From a virus, in IMG/VR virus record IMGVR_UViG_3300025112_000043, positions 1 through 42,573 of that record: a stretch of DNA of 42,573 nt; one strand, written 5' to 3'. Positions 1-10,100 of this stretch are shown in pieces. The translations under genes and the position numbers were made by a program. The number at the start of each line of letters is the position of its first letter. Positions within the stretch are counted from its first letter, which is position 1. Under the pieces are notes generated by a model that had not been told where the DNA came from, made no database searches, and saw only the letters and a program-made list of their open reading frames with translations.

Positions 1-1
1 G

Positions 2-418
2 TATCTACTAGCCAATACTCCCCATCCTGGAACCCATCCCTCAAAGGCGAATCAACTAAGGCAAATAAAAAATGCTTTAGAGGAGTATATAAGTGTTGCC
101 GAAAAAACGCTCCCTACAGGTGAAGGGTCTGTGTTTAGTTTTTGGACTGCAATAAACGAGGAGAGCTACCAAAAATTCTTTTTTGATACTTTTACAAATC
201 TCCAGCAAACTACAGATAACATGTTAGCCCAAGGATTTAAGTGGACAGAGGATGCAGCCCTTCTATTTCAGGCACTTCTTCGAAATATGACAGCAGAATT
301 TAGATCAGGATATAAAGATTCGAACATTATATCATTCGAGCAAGATATTTCAAAATATATTCTAGCTAATATATACAGAATATCTAAATCATCAGCATTA
401 AAAGATTTATTGGAGTAA
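2..418 (+). CDS. Left-truncated protein of unknown function
   Basis: The reading frame is open from base 2 to the TAA at 416-418 without any ATG in the first 130 bases, so the real start lies left of the window and about 138 residues are visible. A GTG at 131 is in frame but has no reason to be the start. The visible part is mostly helical in appearance, with charged and aromatic residues and no membrane segment. Near its left end it reads PHPGTHPSKANQL, which faintly recalls the 'THPs..eRi' segment of M48 metallopeptidases; the rest does not follow that family, so I do not assign it. It sits two bases upstream of a possible baseplate hub gene and probably belongs to the same late operon. Function unknown. 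Confidence 0.7.
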   Translation, partial: YLLANTPHPGTHPSKANQLRQIKNALEEYISVAEKTLPTGEGSVFSFWTAINEESYQKFFFDTFTNLQQTTDNMLAQGFKWTEDAALLFQALLRNMTAEFRSGYKDSNIISFEQDISKYILANIYRISKSSALKDLLE

Positions 419-420
419 TA

Positions 421-1062
421 ATGCCAACATTAGTAAACAAATCCAGACAAGACCCAATAATAGCTTCTGACATAGTTGAGCAGTTAGCTAAGAGCGAAGC
501 GGGAGCATGGCAGTTAGCAAAAGTGTACGCTTTTGTGTACCCTAACATTAAATCTTTTCAGAGAAGTAGTCATGCTGGTGCCATAATACAGAAAATGAAA
601 GTCTCTTTAGATGCAGCGGTAGCTGCTGGCATTCTACCTTCTACTTGGGTAGGGGAGGTACGGGGGTGGGAATCTGAAGAAGCCGCTATTCGATACTTTT
701 CTCTTTTGATTGAGCTATTGAAGGCCCCTATCGTGCTAAAAATTACCACCCCTCCTATGTATAACTTAAGCCAAGCTAGTTTATTTCTTAAAAAGGCAGT
801 CGTTCTTATAAATTCCCAGTCGTTAATAAAAGGAGGTAGTAAACATAAGAGATCTAAAGCTTTCGATAGGGTGTTATCTGGAGTGTATGTTATAACTGGA
901 TACAAGCATACTATTTCTAAATCAAAGGCTGTATCCCAATTTGTTATGTATCGAGATCCGTTCGATTTTATACATTTTTTACAAGATGACACCGATTCAT
1001 ATGCTTCGGATATTGATATGCATATAGAAGCCGATAGCTTTAGGATAGATAATTTCGCATGA
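421..1062 (+). CDS. Possible baseplate hub-related protein
   Basis: A 213-residue protein whose ATG lies two bases after the previous stop; its TGA overlaps the next start (ATGA at 1059-1062). The C-terminal third has the pattern LSGVYVITGYKHTISKSKA followed by a Q-F-x-M-Y-R-D strand. Tail hub proteins of the gp27/gpD type often end with a comparable 'sG.Y.I....H.i......l.Rd' hairpin, so a hub role is plausible. The position directly before the spike gene fits, because hub and spike genes are commonly adjacent in contractile phages. The protein is about half the length of T4 gp27, so it could be only one hub domain or an unrelated chaperone-like baseplate protein. The family assignment is inference; that it is a real gene is well supported by the coupled overlaps. 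Confidence 0.72.
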   Translation: MPTLVNKSRQDPIIASDIVEQLAKSEAGAWQLAKVYAFVYPNIKSFQRSSHAGAIIQKMKVSLDAAVAAGILPSTWVGEVRGWESEEAAIRYFSLLIELLKAPIVLKITTPPMYNLSQASLFLKKAVVLINSQSLIKGGSKHKRSKAFDRVLSGVYVITGYKHTISKSKAVSQFVMYRDPFDFIHFLQDDTDSYASDIDMHIEADSFRIDNFA

Positions 1063-2204
1063 AAACTTTACTAGGAAGAATAATGAGGACAGCCTCCACT
1101 ATGGGAGACGGAACTATGTCTTTTGTAGAAGATTCGGTATACTCTTTATGGCTTGCCAATAATGCTTATAATTGGATGGCCTTTCAATATACTGTAAACT
1201 ATATGGCTCCTGTAGGGATGAACCAATATTATGGGTTTTGGGCAATACCAGAAAAGTATGCAAGAGCCGTGATAGGCCAACCTGATAATGCAAATGAGAG
1301 TTTTTGGGTTTACCTGGGCTCAGTGTATGAAACAGGGGGCATAGTAGATCCTGATCAAAAACACCCTATAGATTTTTACGGGAAGGGTATCAAGGGTATA
1401 GCTCCCCCTATACGGGAAGCTTACTCAACTGGACCTACATCCAATGCATACGGACTATGCACAAAGCAACGAAATCGGATTGTTTTATCTGATGTAGCTG
1501 CTAGTGAACCCACGGGAACTAGTAATAAAGGAGTTTTTCTAACTTCTAACGATAATAAATCTATACGCCTTCAATCTTATAACCCTAATAATACTAATGA
1601 CGCTATTATTATTTCTAATGAAACCAATCAAGATAATATTACTCTTACTGGTAGTAATAGTACACGCCCTATAGGACCTAGGGGGGCCACTGTAGATACG
1701 GGAGGAAATGTGGCAGTAAAATCAAGAGCGGCAAACCTGCGTGTTCAAGTAGGGTTACGAGGAAGCCCACAAGAAGCTGCGGCAAACGGTAGAAAATTAG
1801 TTATACAGAACTGCTCTTTGGCTGAAGGACCTTTTTCTCAAAATTCTCTAGGGGTAGGGAAGTTCGAAGGTAATGGGTCCATAACTATTCAGTCTGATCA
1901 TAATGATATTGAGATCCTTTCATTAGAGGGAAGGCTTCTTATTAAGACAAGCCAGCCGTGCCAAATTGAAAGCGACAGTCATGTGAATGTATTAGCGACT
2001 GGTGACATAAACCTTCAAAGTAGGGAAGGCGACATTAATTTAAAGGCTTTAACTGGAGGGGTAAATATAGAGTCAGGCCAAAAAGATATAGCCTTACAGT
2101 CTGGAGGGGGTGGCGTTATCCACCTAAATAAGATAATTCCAGGAAGCTTCTCAAGCCTACCTGTTGTTAAAGAGTTTTTTAATGACATTCTCATGAATCA
2201 GTAA
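1059..2204 (+). CDS. Baseplate central spike, beta-helix tipped (gp5/gpV-like)
   Basis: A 381-residue protein. Residues about 40-110 are rich in aromatic and beta-strand segments and may be the OB-fold of gp5/gpV-type spikes, though I cannot show this. From about residue 275 to 355 the sequence becomes a regular series of short alternating strands separated by G or D turns (for example DINLQSREGDINLKALTGG and VNIESGQKDIALQSGGGG). This is the texture of the intertwined trimeric beta-helix that forms the needle of T4 gp5 and P2 gpV. No lysozyme domain with the T4 gp5 E-D-T motif is visible, so this spike is probably non-enzymatic. The needle would be capped by the PAAR protein encoded at 29012-29320. 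Start ATG overlaps the upstream stop. It is followed closely by the LamG protein gene and then gp25 and gp6. Confidence 0.7.
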   Translation: MKTLLGRIMRTASTMGDGTMSFVEDSVYSLWLANNAYNWMAFQYTVNYMAPVGMNQYYGFWAIPEKYARAVIGQPDNANESFWVYLGSVYETGGIVDPDQKHPIDFYGKGIKGIAPPIREAYSTGPTSNAYGLCTKQRNRIVLSDVAASEPTGTSNKGVFLTSNDNKSIRLQSYNPNNTNDAIIISNETNQDNITLTGSNSTRPIGPRGATVDTGGNVAVKSRAANLRVQVGLRGSPQEAAANGRKLVIQNCSLAEGPFSQNSLGVGKFEGNGSITIQSDHNDIEILSLEGRLLIKTSQPCQIESDSHVNVLATGDINLQSREGDINLKALTGGVNIESGQKDIALQSGGGGVIHLNKIIPGSFSSLPVVKEFFNDILMNQ

Positions 2205-2213
2205 TTTTTAGAT

Positions 2214-4997
2214 ATGCCTACATTTGATCCCGACAATATTTTTAGTTATAATGTTTCCACTATTGCGGACTCTCCGCTTACAGTGGCAACCAAATTTGGA
2301 ATGCCTGAATGTATCCTACAGTGGGAGAAAACTGTTATGGCTTTGCTTCCTAGCGATTTGCTGTTAGGGCTTAACTCAGGGCTAGAGCAGGGGGTCGGGG
2401 ATGCTCGCGCATTTATTGCTGACATATTAAATGCGTTACTTGAGAAGTGGGGTATTAAAATTTTTGATGAGCAATCGGGCCTTTTTGTTTTACAAAGTGA
2501 ACTACAGAGAAAATTTGGAGCAGCAGGAGCGGCTGGGCTTTTAGGGGAGCTTGGGAATGCCTTAGGAGCAATAATGGGTGCAGGTGCTACGCTTTATGAA
2601 AATTACCAGATAATGACGGAGACCTGGGATAAGCTAGAAGCATGTTGGGATGAGTTTGAGGAGTGGATAGAGGATGATGATGACTCATGTGAAGGTGTTG
2701 TGTGCCCCGATGGGTATGTATGTGAGAATGGTGTTTGCGTACTTCCTTTTTCCTCTGGAGATAATCCTTATGTAGGTGCTGCGGAGCGAGCAGTAAAAGA
2801 TTCCAGAGAGTGGATCGAGCAAGCTCAAAACTTACAAAATATAATTGCAGAGGTTTTAAACGAAAGGCTGCATGACCCGTCCTTAATTCCTAGACTGGTA
2901 GACGCAAGCGCAGTATCGGAAGCCCCAATCTTTGATTTAGTGTATGGTCCTCCTGTAATGAAAAAGGGGCAACTTCTATACTCTACTGACGGGCTTTATT
3001 ATAACTCACAAACTGCGGATTACGGGGGGCATCCTGTTCCTCAGGCTTCCGACATTGGCTTTGTCCCAGACCCTGAGAAGTGGAAACTTAATCACTTCGC
3101 TAGTTTGGGTGGAAGAGGGGAATCCTATTCTATCACTGAATTAGGTGAATATGTAGATACCCTATTTGACCCCGATCAAGTTTACAACGGGAAGGATATC
3201 CTCCCTTATTATGACGCTGATCACTTCCTGAATGTTTTAATAAATCAAAAAACAAAAGATGTTTATGATGTTTCTTCGCAGATAAATGATTTAGTTGTTT
3301 CGGGATATACCACAGACTCCGCTATGGTGGTAAACCTAAGACAATCTTTATACTCTACGATAAGTAATCATAATATTAAAATTAATAAACGCAAAAAACA
3401 ATTAGAGGTAGCAGCAAAAGCTCCTGATTTGTTTGGGAGTGAGTCTTTTGAGCCAGGGAAGGTTCCTATCAATGATTTTAGCTTCTTAAAAAATATAAAT
3501 TTAGCTGTTGATATTAAAAAACAGAGAAAACTTACCTTTGTGCAAGGGGAAGTTAGTTCGGTGGTCCTTCCCCTAAACCCTAAATTTGTACGAGCCGTTG
3601 ATTCTGAGTCCCAGCCCTTGGTAAGCCACCTAACTGTCCCTAGGGTTGGTAAAGGGGCTATAACTTACAGAAATTCATCTACCAACCCTGAGGCGAGTTC
3701 TACAGTAGAGGTAGTCTCTATCACGGATAATATAGCCAGCAATGGATTGTTTGCTGTTTATAACTTCTTAGACGGGAAGGTTGCAACTCCCGAGTCCTCC
3801 TTATACCAAGTTCTTAATTGTGCTACCCCTGATAATTACAATAACTGTCAGCTAGTGTCTGTAAGTGCTCAAGACATATTCAGAAAGGGGGTAGGCATTC
3901 CCTTCTTACGAGGTATCCCTCAAGTAGGGTTTAATCCTATAAGTAGGACTCCCAGTATTTCCAGCACAGGAAACTACTTAAAGATGCCCTCTACCCCTGA
4001 GTTCCAGAATTTATTTTATAATCAGGCAGGAGCCTCTATAGATTTATGGTTACACTTGCCTAACTTTAATGAATTAGTTCTACCTTATTCCCTTAATTCA
4101 GCGGTAACGGATAGTGGGGACGGAAAGTACTCTACTTTCCAATACCATAAACTTTTATTAGCTTGTGAGAATACTGGTGGTGATGATTTAGATCAGGTAT
4201 CCACTGAGATAACGGCTATTAAAGGGTCTCAAACGGTAAGAGGGTTGGTTATTGGGTTTAGTAGGGAAAAACAACTATACAGACCAGGGTTAGAGTTCGC
4301 TCCGATAGAGGATTTTGATGAAAATGAGGCTGTTTCTACGGGAGAGGGCGCAAGCAAAAAAGCTCTTTCCGTATTTTACATAGCTCCTACCCAATCCGTC
4401 AATACCAAAGATGTTGAGTTCCTTAACAGAGGAGAATGTTACAATCCTGATGAGGGTCAAAACATTTTTGCTATAGAAACTGCTGAGGAGATAAATGGAG
4501 TGAAATTCGATGACGCTAAAACTTCTTTTATACACCTAAATATCTCTTTTGATATAGAAAAGGACCTCATTAGTGTCTACTTGGATGGAAAACTTCATTC
4601 TACCGCTAGAGTAACGGCTACCTTTGGGAGCGAAGTAGGTAAACCTATTCAACTTCCTACTTTTTATGCCCCATCCTCAGTTACAACGAGTAGTTTCCAG
4701 TACGCGAAAGACACTGTGACCCAAGAAGGAACCCATAGTTTCGACCAGGGACCCCTTATAGGTGGTCATTTCACTCCTTGGATAGTAGGAGGGGGTTGGA
4801 CAGACGGTATTCCCAAAGCATACAACTCTAGATTTACTTCTACAGAGGGAGGATTTATGTCCTCTAACCACGGGTTACGGTCAGGGTTGGATGGCTATAT
4901 CGGAAGTCTTAAATTCTACTCTCGTCCCCTAAATATAAATGAGGTTAAACAAAATTATAACACTCAAAAAGATTTTTTCAAGAATATTAAACTATAA
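2214..4997 (+). CDS. LamG/concanavalin-like domain virion protein
   Basis: A 927-residue protein with three visible parts. Residues about 85-130 are Gly/Ala-rich and probably helical (GAAGAAGLLGELGNALGAIM). Residues 159-177 form a small cysteine cluster with the pattern CPDGYVCENGVCV, preceded by an acidic run (EEWIEDDDD). Residues about 590-920 look like a LamG/concanavalin-A-type jelly roll: ASIDLWLHLPN, a long central stretch, ISVYLDGKLHSTA, and the typical ending GLDGYIGSLKFYSRPLN plus a short helix. Such domains bind glycans or proteins, so the C-terminus is a likely surface-binding part. The stop codon is immediately followed by the gp25 start with no spacer, so translation is probably coupled. 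It lies between spike and wedge genes, which suggests a baseplate-attached protein; the attachment site is not known. Confidence 0.75.
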   Translation: MPTFDPDNIFSYNVSTIADSPLTVATKFGMPECILQWEKTVMALLPSDLLLGLNSGLEQGVGDARAFIADILNALLEKWGIKIFDEQSGLFVLQSELQRKFGAAGAAGLLGELGNALGAIMGAGATLYENYQIMTETWDKLEACWDEFEEWIEDDDDSCEGVVCPDGYVCENGVCVLPFSSGDNPYVGAAERAVKDSREWIEQAQNLQNIIAEVLNERLHDPSLIPRLVDASAVSEAPIFDLVYGPPVMKKGQLLYSTDGLYYNSQTADYGGHPVPQASDIGFVPDPEKWKLNHFASLGGRGESYSITELGEYVDTLFDPDQVYNGKDILPYYDADHFLNVLINQKTKDVYDVSSQINDLVVSGYTTDSAMVVNLRQSLYSTISNHNIKINKRKKQLEVAAKAPDLFGSESFEPGKVPINDFSFLKNINLAVDIKKQRKLTFVQGEVSSVVLPLNPKFVRAVDSESQPLVSHLTVPRVGKGAITYRNSSTNPEASSTVEVVSITDNIASNGLFAVYNFLDGKVATPESSLYQVLNCATPDNYNNCQLVSVSAQDIFRKGVGIPFLRGIPQVGFNPISRTPSISSTGNYLKMPSTPEFQNLFYNQAGASIDLWLHLPNFNELVLPYSLNSAVTDSGDGKYSTFQYHKLLLACENTGGDDLDQVSTEITAIKGSQTVRGLVIGFSREKQLYRPGLEFAPIEDFDENEAVSTGEGASKKALSVFYIAPTQSVNTKDVEFLNRGECYNPDEGQNIFAIETAEEINGVKFDDAKTSFIHLNISFDIEKDLISVYLDGKLHSTARVTATFGSEVGKPIQLPTFYAPSSVTTSSFQYAKDTVTQEGTHSFDQGPLIGGHFTPWIVGGGWTDGIPKAYNSRFTSTEGGFMSSNHGLRSGLDGYIGSLKFYSRPLNINEVKQNYNTQKDFFKNIKL

Positions 4998-5483
4998 ATG
5001 AGCACCACCAATATTTATGGGTTGATCCCCACCAAAACATCAACTGTAGAAGTTCTACAAGCCCCCTTTACTACAGTGAAGGGTACAAACCATTGGCCTG
5101 GAGAATCTGTGGGGGATAATCAACAAAATGCTTTTTTTAATTCTCAAAGCGGTCGAATTCTTGTTGAAAAGGGTATTAAAGATGTCTTGTCTACATCACC
5201 AGGAGAAAGATTAATGCTTATGGATTATGGGGTAGATTTGATTCCTTATCTTTTTGAGCCGTTAGATGATACTACTGCGTATGAGATGAGAGAAGCGGTA
5301 ATTACTGCTATAAGTAGTTATTTTGGAGAGGTAGTAAAAATAATGGATGTTAAAATTGAGTTTAGTGATAAAACTAAATACCAAGGGGTTCCTGGGATTG
5401 TGATAAGTCTTCTACTAAAAATCTTAGATCCTGACCCTAACTTAAATATAAGCGATATGTTTGTAACAACGGTGGAGCTATAA
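4998..5483 (+). CDS. gp25: Baseplate wedge subunit gp25 (GPW/gp25 family)
   Basis: A 161-residue protein, close to the usual length for gp25/gpW. Residues about 50-90 carry the family signature: an 'I..GIKDVLSTSPGER' segment, then a 'DYGVDLIPYLFEPLDD' segment. The conserved E-R and the F-E-P turn are both present. This protein sits in the inner baseplate wedge, contacts gp6 and nucleates sheath assembly. The start ATG follows the upstream TAA directly and has no clear ribosome binding site, so it probably relies on coupling. It is followed by the gp6 gene after one base, the conserved W-J order of contractile tails. Confidence 0.92.
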   Translation: MSTTNIYGLIPTKTSTVEVLQAPFTTVKGTNHWPGESVGDNQQNAFFNSQSGRILVEKGIKDVLSTSPGERLMLMDYGVDLIPYLFEPLDDTTAYEMREAVITAISSYFGEVVKIMDVKIEFSDKTKYQGVPGIVISLLLKILDPDPNLNISDMFVTTVEL

Positions 5484-5484
5484 A

Positions 5485-7125
5485 ATGGCATATGAAGGTA
5501 CAACGGGACTAGGATCAAATATAGAGATCCCCTTTACTACAGCAGCGTCTGATTTTGTAAAATTAGCTACTCTTTCTGATAATAGAAAGCTACAGGAGAT
5601 AGATTACGGAGCTACTGATTTTATTACGCTTAAGGAATCTTTAATTAACTATATTAAGGTGGTTTATCCCACAGAATTTACAAATTTTAACGAATCTGAC
5701 CTCTCAATTATGTTGATAGAGGTTGTAGCCTACATGGGAGCCGTCTTATCTATGAAAGCTGACATGTTAGCTAACGAAAGCTTCTTAGCTACTGCCAAAA
5801 ATAGAAATAATGTAGCAAAAATACTGAATTTGATCGGTGTATCCATGAAAGGTCCTATTTCTTCAGCGGCAAATGCAGAACTTACACTATTTACCGATCT
5901 TATTTATCCTGATTCAGGTTTAGTAATTGAACCAAGAAATAGGATAGTGGGGATTGTTTCTCCCGAAGACAATTTACCTTTAACATTTACTCTAAGTAAG
6001 GTGTCTAACGGTGTTTTAGAAAATATGTCGCCTGATGGGTCCATCCATCTTGAAAATGCTGAAGCTACCCCTACTGGTGGGGGAGAACGGGTCTGGAATA
6101 ATCTTATTTTGTTAGAGGGTGCGTTAGTTACCCAACAGGGGACTTTTTTAAATAGTGATGGGATAAAAACAATCGAATTGGACGAAAATCCTGTAGTACA
6201 GGGAAGTATTGAGGTTTTTGTGGATAGCGCGGACCCTACAGCGTCTGGGGTTTATAGTGAAGTAGAGAACCTTTTTATGGCTTCCTCTTTAGATGCTAAA
6301 ATTTTTGAAGTTCTACCTTCTTTAGATGGGGGTGGCACTATTATTTTCGGGGACGGCACTAACGGAGTTTCCCCACCCGCACAGTCAGACTACTTTTTAG
6401 CTTATAGAGTAGGGGGTGGGACTAGGGGGAACCTACCCGAGCAAGCTATTAACACCTTATTTCAGGCAACAGGGGATTCTGGAACACCCTACAAAGGAAG
6501 ACTAACCAATACTAGCCTAGCAACTGGGGGTGCAAATGCTGAAACGGTTGGCGAAGCCAAAGCTACTGCCCCCCAAACCTTCAGGAGGCAAGATAGAATT
6601 GTTACCTTGGATGATTATGTAGCATTTGTAATGGCTTATGTTGGACCTTTCGGTAAAGTAGGAAAGGGTATAGCTGCTACTAGACAATCGTACTCCTCTG
6701 CGAATATTATTGATATTTATGTACTAGAGGTGGCAAGTCCTTATCAATTACAGAAGGCTACTTTGAGTTATAAGAATTCTTTATTACATGCTATGAAGCC
6801 CAAAAAGATGATTACTGACGAAGTTGTAATTAATGATGGGTATATTGCTTCCTTAGATTTAGTAGTTACGATTAGATTAGACACTATTAACAAAACTAGA
6901 GAAGGGGCTATTAAAGGAAAAGTTCAGAATATCATTACTCAGTACTTCGCTGCGGTCAATAGGGGGTTTGGGGAGCCTTTTATCCCTTCTGATTTGTTGC
7001 AGCAATTATACAACTTAAGAGAAATTCGTTTCTCTACTGTAGATAACCTATCCGATACGGTACAAGTAGATTTTAATGCAATAATTCAATTAAATAACTT
7101 GGTAATCAATGTAGCTTATATTTAA
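5485..7125 (+). CDS. gp6: Baseplate wedge protein gp6 / baseplate J
   Basis: A 546-residue protein of the gp6/gpJ type. The N-terminal part has the typical 'LKESLINYIKVVYPTEF' and 'ESDLSIMLIEVVAYMGAVLS' helices, followed by 'NRNNVAKILNLIGV' and a beta-rich middle. The C-terminal half carries 'RRQDRIVTLDDYVAFVMAY', a ferredoxin-like repeat region, and the final 'NRGFGEPFIPSDLLQQLYNL' block seen in this family. gp6 forms the dimeric ring that joins baseplate wedges around the hub and pairs with gp25. A good ribosome binding site (GGTGGAG at about 5471-5477) precedes the ATG. The stop is followed at once by the ATG of the gpI-like gene, completing the conserved W-J-I order. Confidence 0.92.
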   Translation: MAYEGTTGLGSNIEIPFTTAASDFVKLATLSDNRKLQEIDYGATDFITLKESLINYIKVVYPTEFTNFNESDLSIMLIEVVAYMGAVLSMKADMLANESFLATAKNRNNVAKILNLIGVSMKGPISSAANAELTLFTDLIYPDSGLVIEPRNRIVGIVSPEDNLPLTFTLSKVSNGVLENMSPDGSIHLENAEATPTGGGERVWNNLILLEGALVTQQGTFLNSDGIKTIELDENPVVQGSIEVFVDSADPTASGVYSEVENLFMASSLDAKIFEVLPSLDGGGTIIFGDGTNGVSPPAQSDYFLAYRVGGGTRGNLPEQAINTLFQATGDSGTPYKGRLTNTSLATGGANAETVGEAKATAPQTFRRQDRIVTLDDYVAFVMAYVGPFGKVGKGIAATRQSYSSANIIDIYVLEVASPYQLQKATLSYKNSLLHAMKPKKMITDEVVINDGYIASLDLVVTIRLDTINKTREGAIKGKVQNIITQYFAAVNRGFGEPFIPSDLLQQLYNLREIRFSTVDNLSDTVQVDFNAIIQLNNLVINVAYI

Positions 7126-10100
7126 ATGACACAAAACAAGCAACAATTTTTTAAGCGAAATTATGTAGACGCTATGGAGCCTCTGATTCCTAGCGTCCAT
7201 AAGAACCGAGACGATGAAGTAGTAACCCAAGAAACAAGCATCGAATCAGATATCATAAATTCGCACCTTAATCTTATGCAAGATTTTGTTAAATTGGTTG
7301 GTCCTACATCTGCCATCGACAACACAATAGCGCAGGATATTAATGATCCTGAGTCTTTATCGAAGTTTTTCGTTAAGCAGAATAATCTTACTAAAATTAC
7401 CCCCCATTCTTTTGAGTACAACATTCTTAAGCCTTTAGGGTTAGAGTATGTTGATTTTAGTACTTCCGCAGACTTTAAATACTACTTAGAGGAAACTCTT
7501 CTACCTGCTTTATCTGTTAGCTCGATGGGTTTTCCTGGGGCTTACTACGAAACATATACTCACCCCAGACGGAAGCTTCTGTATCAGTATGGAAACACCT
7601 GCTCTAGTGTGCATCTTCACTTGATGGAAAATTTAGGTCTCTTTTATATGCTTAATAGAGGATACCCACCCCCACTTAACCATATTTTAGACCAACGCTT
7701 TTGGGGTACTAATATTAATTTCCAGCAAAACCAAGAGTGGGGTCCAGGTGAAGGTCCACCTAAATTTGGCATACCTGATACCATAGAATATAATAATCCT
7801 ATGCGATTTAATTGGGATAATGATTCCTCTACTATTAGCAAGTACACTTCTGGTATCGGCCCTGACCCCTTTGGGGAGAATAATGCGACTAGGTGTAAGT
7901 TACAAACTCCTACAGAGGAGAGTTGGCCTGTTATCCCCGATAAAACTGGAGCCACCATTAGGCTTAGGGTAAAGAATGCTGGGTTCGGCACCTCAGGTAA
8001 CATTTATTGGTCCTTTTGGGTTAGAGCTAAAAAGTTTACAGGGAGCATGGACTACACAAACCCTGCTTTAACGGGTAAATGGGTAAGGACTACTCACATG
8101 GGGCACGGTCATGCAGGACCTAATAGAATTTATCCCGTTACCTCGCATTGGCAACAATGCATTTTACGCGCAGCGGAACAGTACACCCAAGCAGAGTATG
8201 AGCTACTAAACAACAAGAGGTTTATTAAATACTACATTAAACCTAAATGGTCTGCCGTAGGGCACGGACATCCTGATGTAGGGTGGTGGCAGGGTCCCGC
8301 TTGGCCTGAGTATTGGCAAGATGGAGATGAAATCGAGTACGCCTATCCTGCGATTTACATTGATACATGTGAGCATGGTATAGGAGCTAGATCCTATAGC
8401 AGCCCTACAGTAGGTAAGCAGAAACTGGCTCCTGATATTTCCCCTGAAGACTATCTTAAATGCTCTCCAAGTGGTGGGTATAATGCCGCTCAAGGGTATG
8501 CTGATTCGATAAAGCCTTTAGTAATTCATGGGGGAGCTAATACTCCTGATGCTTGGAGGTTTGTAGACTTTCTAACCTGGAAAGATACTGAGATGGGGTG
8601 GTATGAGTCCGTAGAAACAGAAGAAGGATTCTACACCTTGGTCGATGCTGTTAAAGCTTTTTGGGTAGGCTCTCACTTTAATTATCGCTTCTCCTTATCC
8701 GAATATACTCTGCCAGCATGTGCTGGGAACGCTCAGTTTATCACAGGTACAGGGGGGAACGCTACCGACCCTGAGTTATTACTAGGAGGGACCGCTGCTT
8801 CTGTAACTAAAATACATAATTCCAATGAGTTTTCTATGGGGGGAGTCACTCATCACCTAGCCTTAGAATCTAAGAAGAGCTATAAATTTACGGTGTACAT
8901 TGCCAAGCAAGGGGATCGCATAGTGAATCAAGGGTTTGAGGATGAAACCGCTGATGTCGTTTCTTTAATAGAGTTTGCTTATTGTGGCGATTACCCTACA
9001 TCTCCTGCAAGCATTATAGATTGTGGAGAAGCTTACTGTTTCGATCCCAATGGAAATACTATTATTCCTGATAACTTCTCTTATCATAGATTATGGTTAA
9101 ACTGGAGTAAAGACGCTAATACAGTAAGTAGCGTGTACAGCGATTTCGGTAATACCCCAGACCATTCTTATGAAGTAGAAGATATTGGAGTTACAGGGTG
9201 GTATAAAGTTTCTCTTAATTTAACTATCGACCCTTCAGGTACGCATGATAAAAACGCCCTTAATTCCCAAGGTGTACCAATGGGGGATCCCTACGGCATC
9301 CTTACAATATACCCAACGAGGCATTATAAGCCTGGGATGAACTTCTCTAGATCTCCTCAGGACCCTATTACGACCCCTACCGTGCCAAATGCCCTTATGG
9401 GGCTTGGTAGAACCTATGTAACAGACGCAAGTTACACTTTACCTGATGATTTTTCCGCTTCTGGGGAGGTTTTTACCTTCTCTATGGCTAAAAGAAATGT
9501 GTCCTATAAGGAGTGGGAAGGACCGTACATCTCCCGCTTCGGCGCGGACCCAAGTGCGGGAGTTGTAAGTAATTTGCTAAAGTTATATCACGGAGAAACC
9601 ATAAATACTAATGACGCTGTTAATGCGTATCAGGAATACATCTGGGATAATTATTATGGATCTCACAGTATGTATAATCAGGATCCAGTAGGTAATAACC
9701 CTTATGCTGTCGATCCTAACTATGGTGTTAATAGAGGTCTTTCCTCAATCAATGATGATTATCTACCTAAGAAGTTCTTACGGGAAAACAGCTTGTATGC
9801 GTCAGGTAATCAAAATCTATCTAAGCTGTATACCTTAAACGATATAATGTACTCTCCTCTTTACGCGGATAGAGATGATCTTCGCGTTAAACAAGCTATA
9901 AATAATTACTTCGTATTGGGTAAGTATGTTACTGATAAAAAGCAGTTAGGTCCATTGTTTAAACTTCTTCAGGCTATCGGATATATAACATTTGATATCA
10001 ATGATCAAGTAGAAAGACTACAGCAGTTAATAAGTATTAAGGATTGCCCTGATGAACTGCTGCCTTACCTTGCAGACATTATTGGGTGGAAACTATATGG

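Noticed and set aside
2-130. M48 metallopeptidase identity for the truncated first gene
   Set aside because: Based on a short THPS-like segment only; no HExxH motif in the visible part and the remainder is unlike that family.
570-992. 140-codon - strand frame inside the second gene
   Set aside because: Opposite a gene with clean start/stop overlaps on both sides; cysteine-rich random look.
7644-8003. 119-codon - strand frame inside the gpI-like gene
   Set aside because: Shadow of a long coding gene, no ribosome binding site and no recognisable protein.
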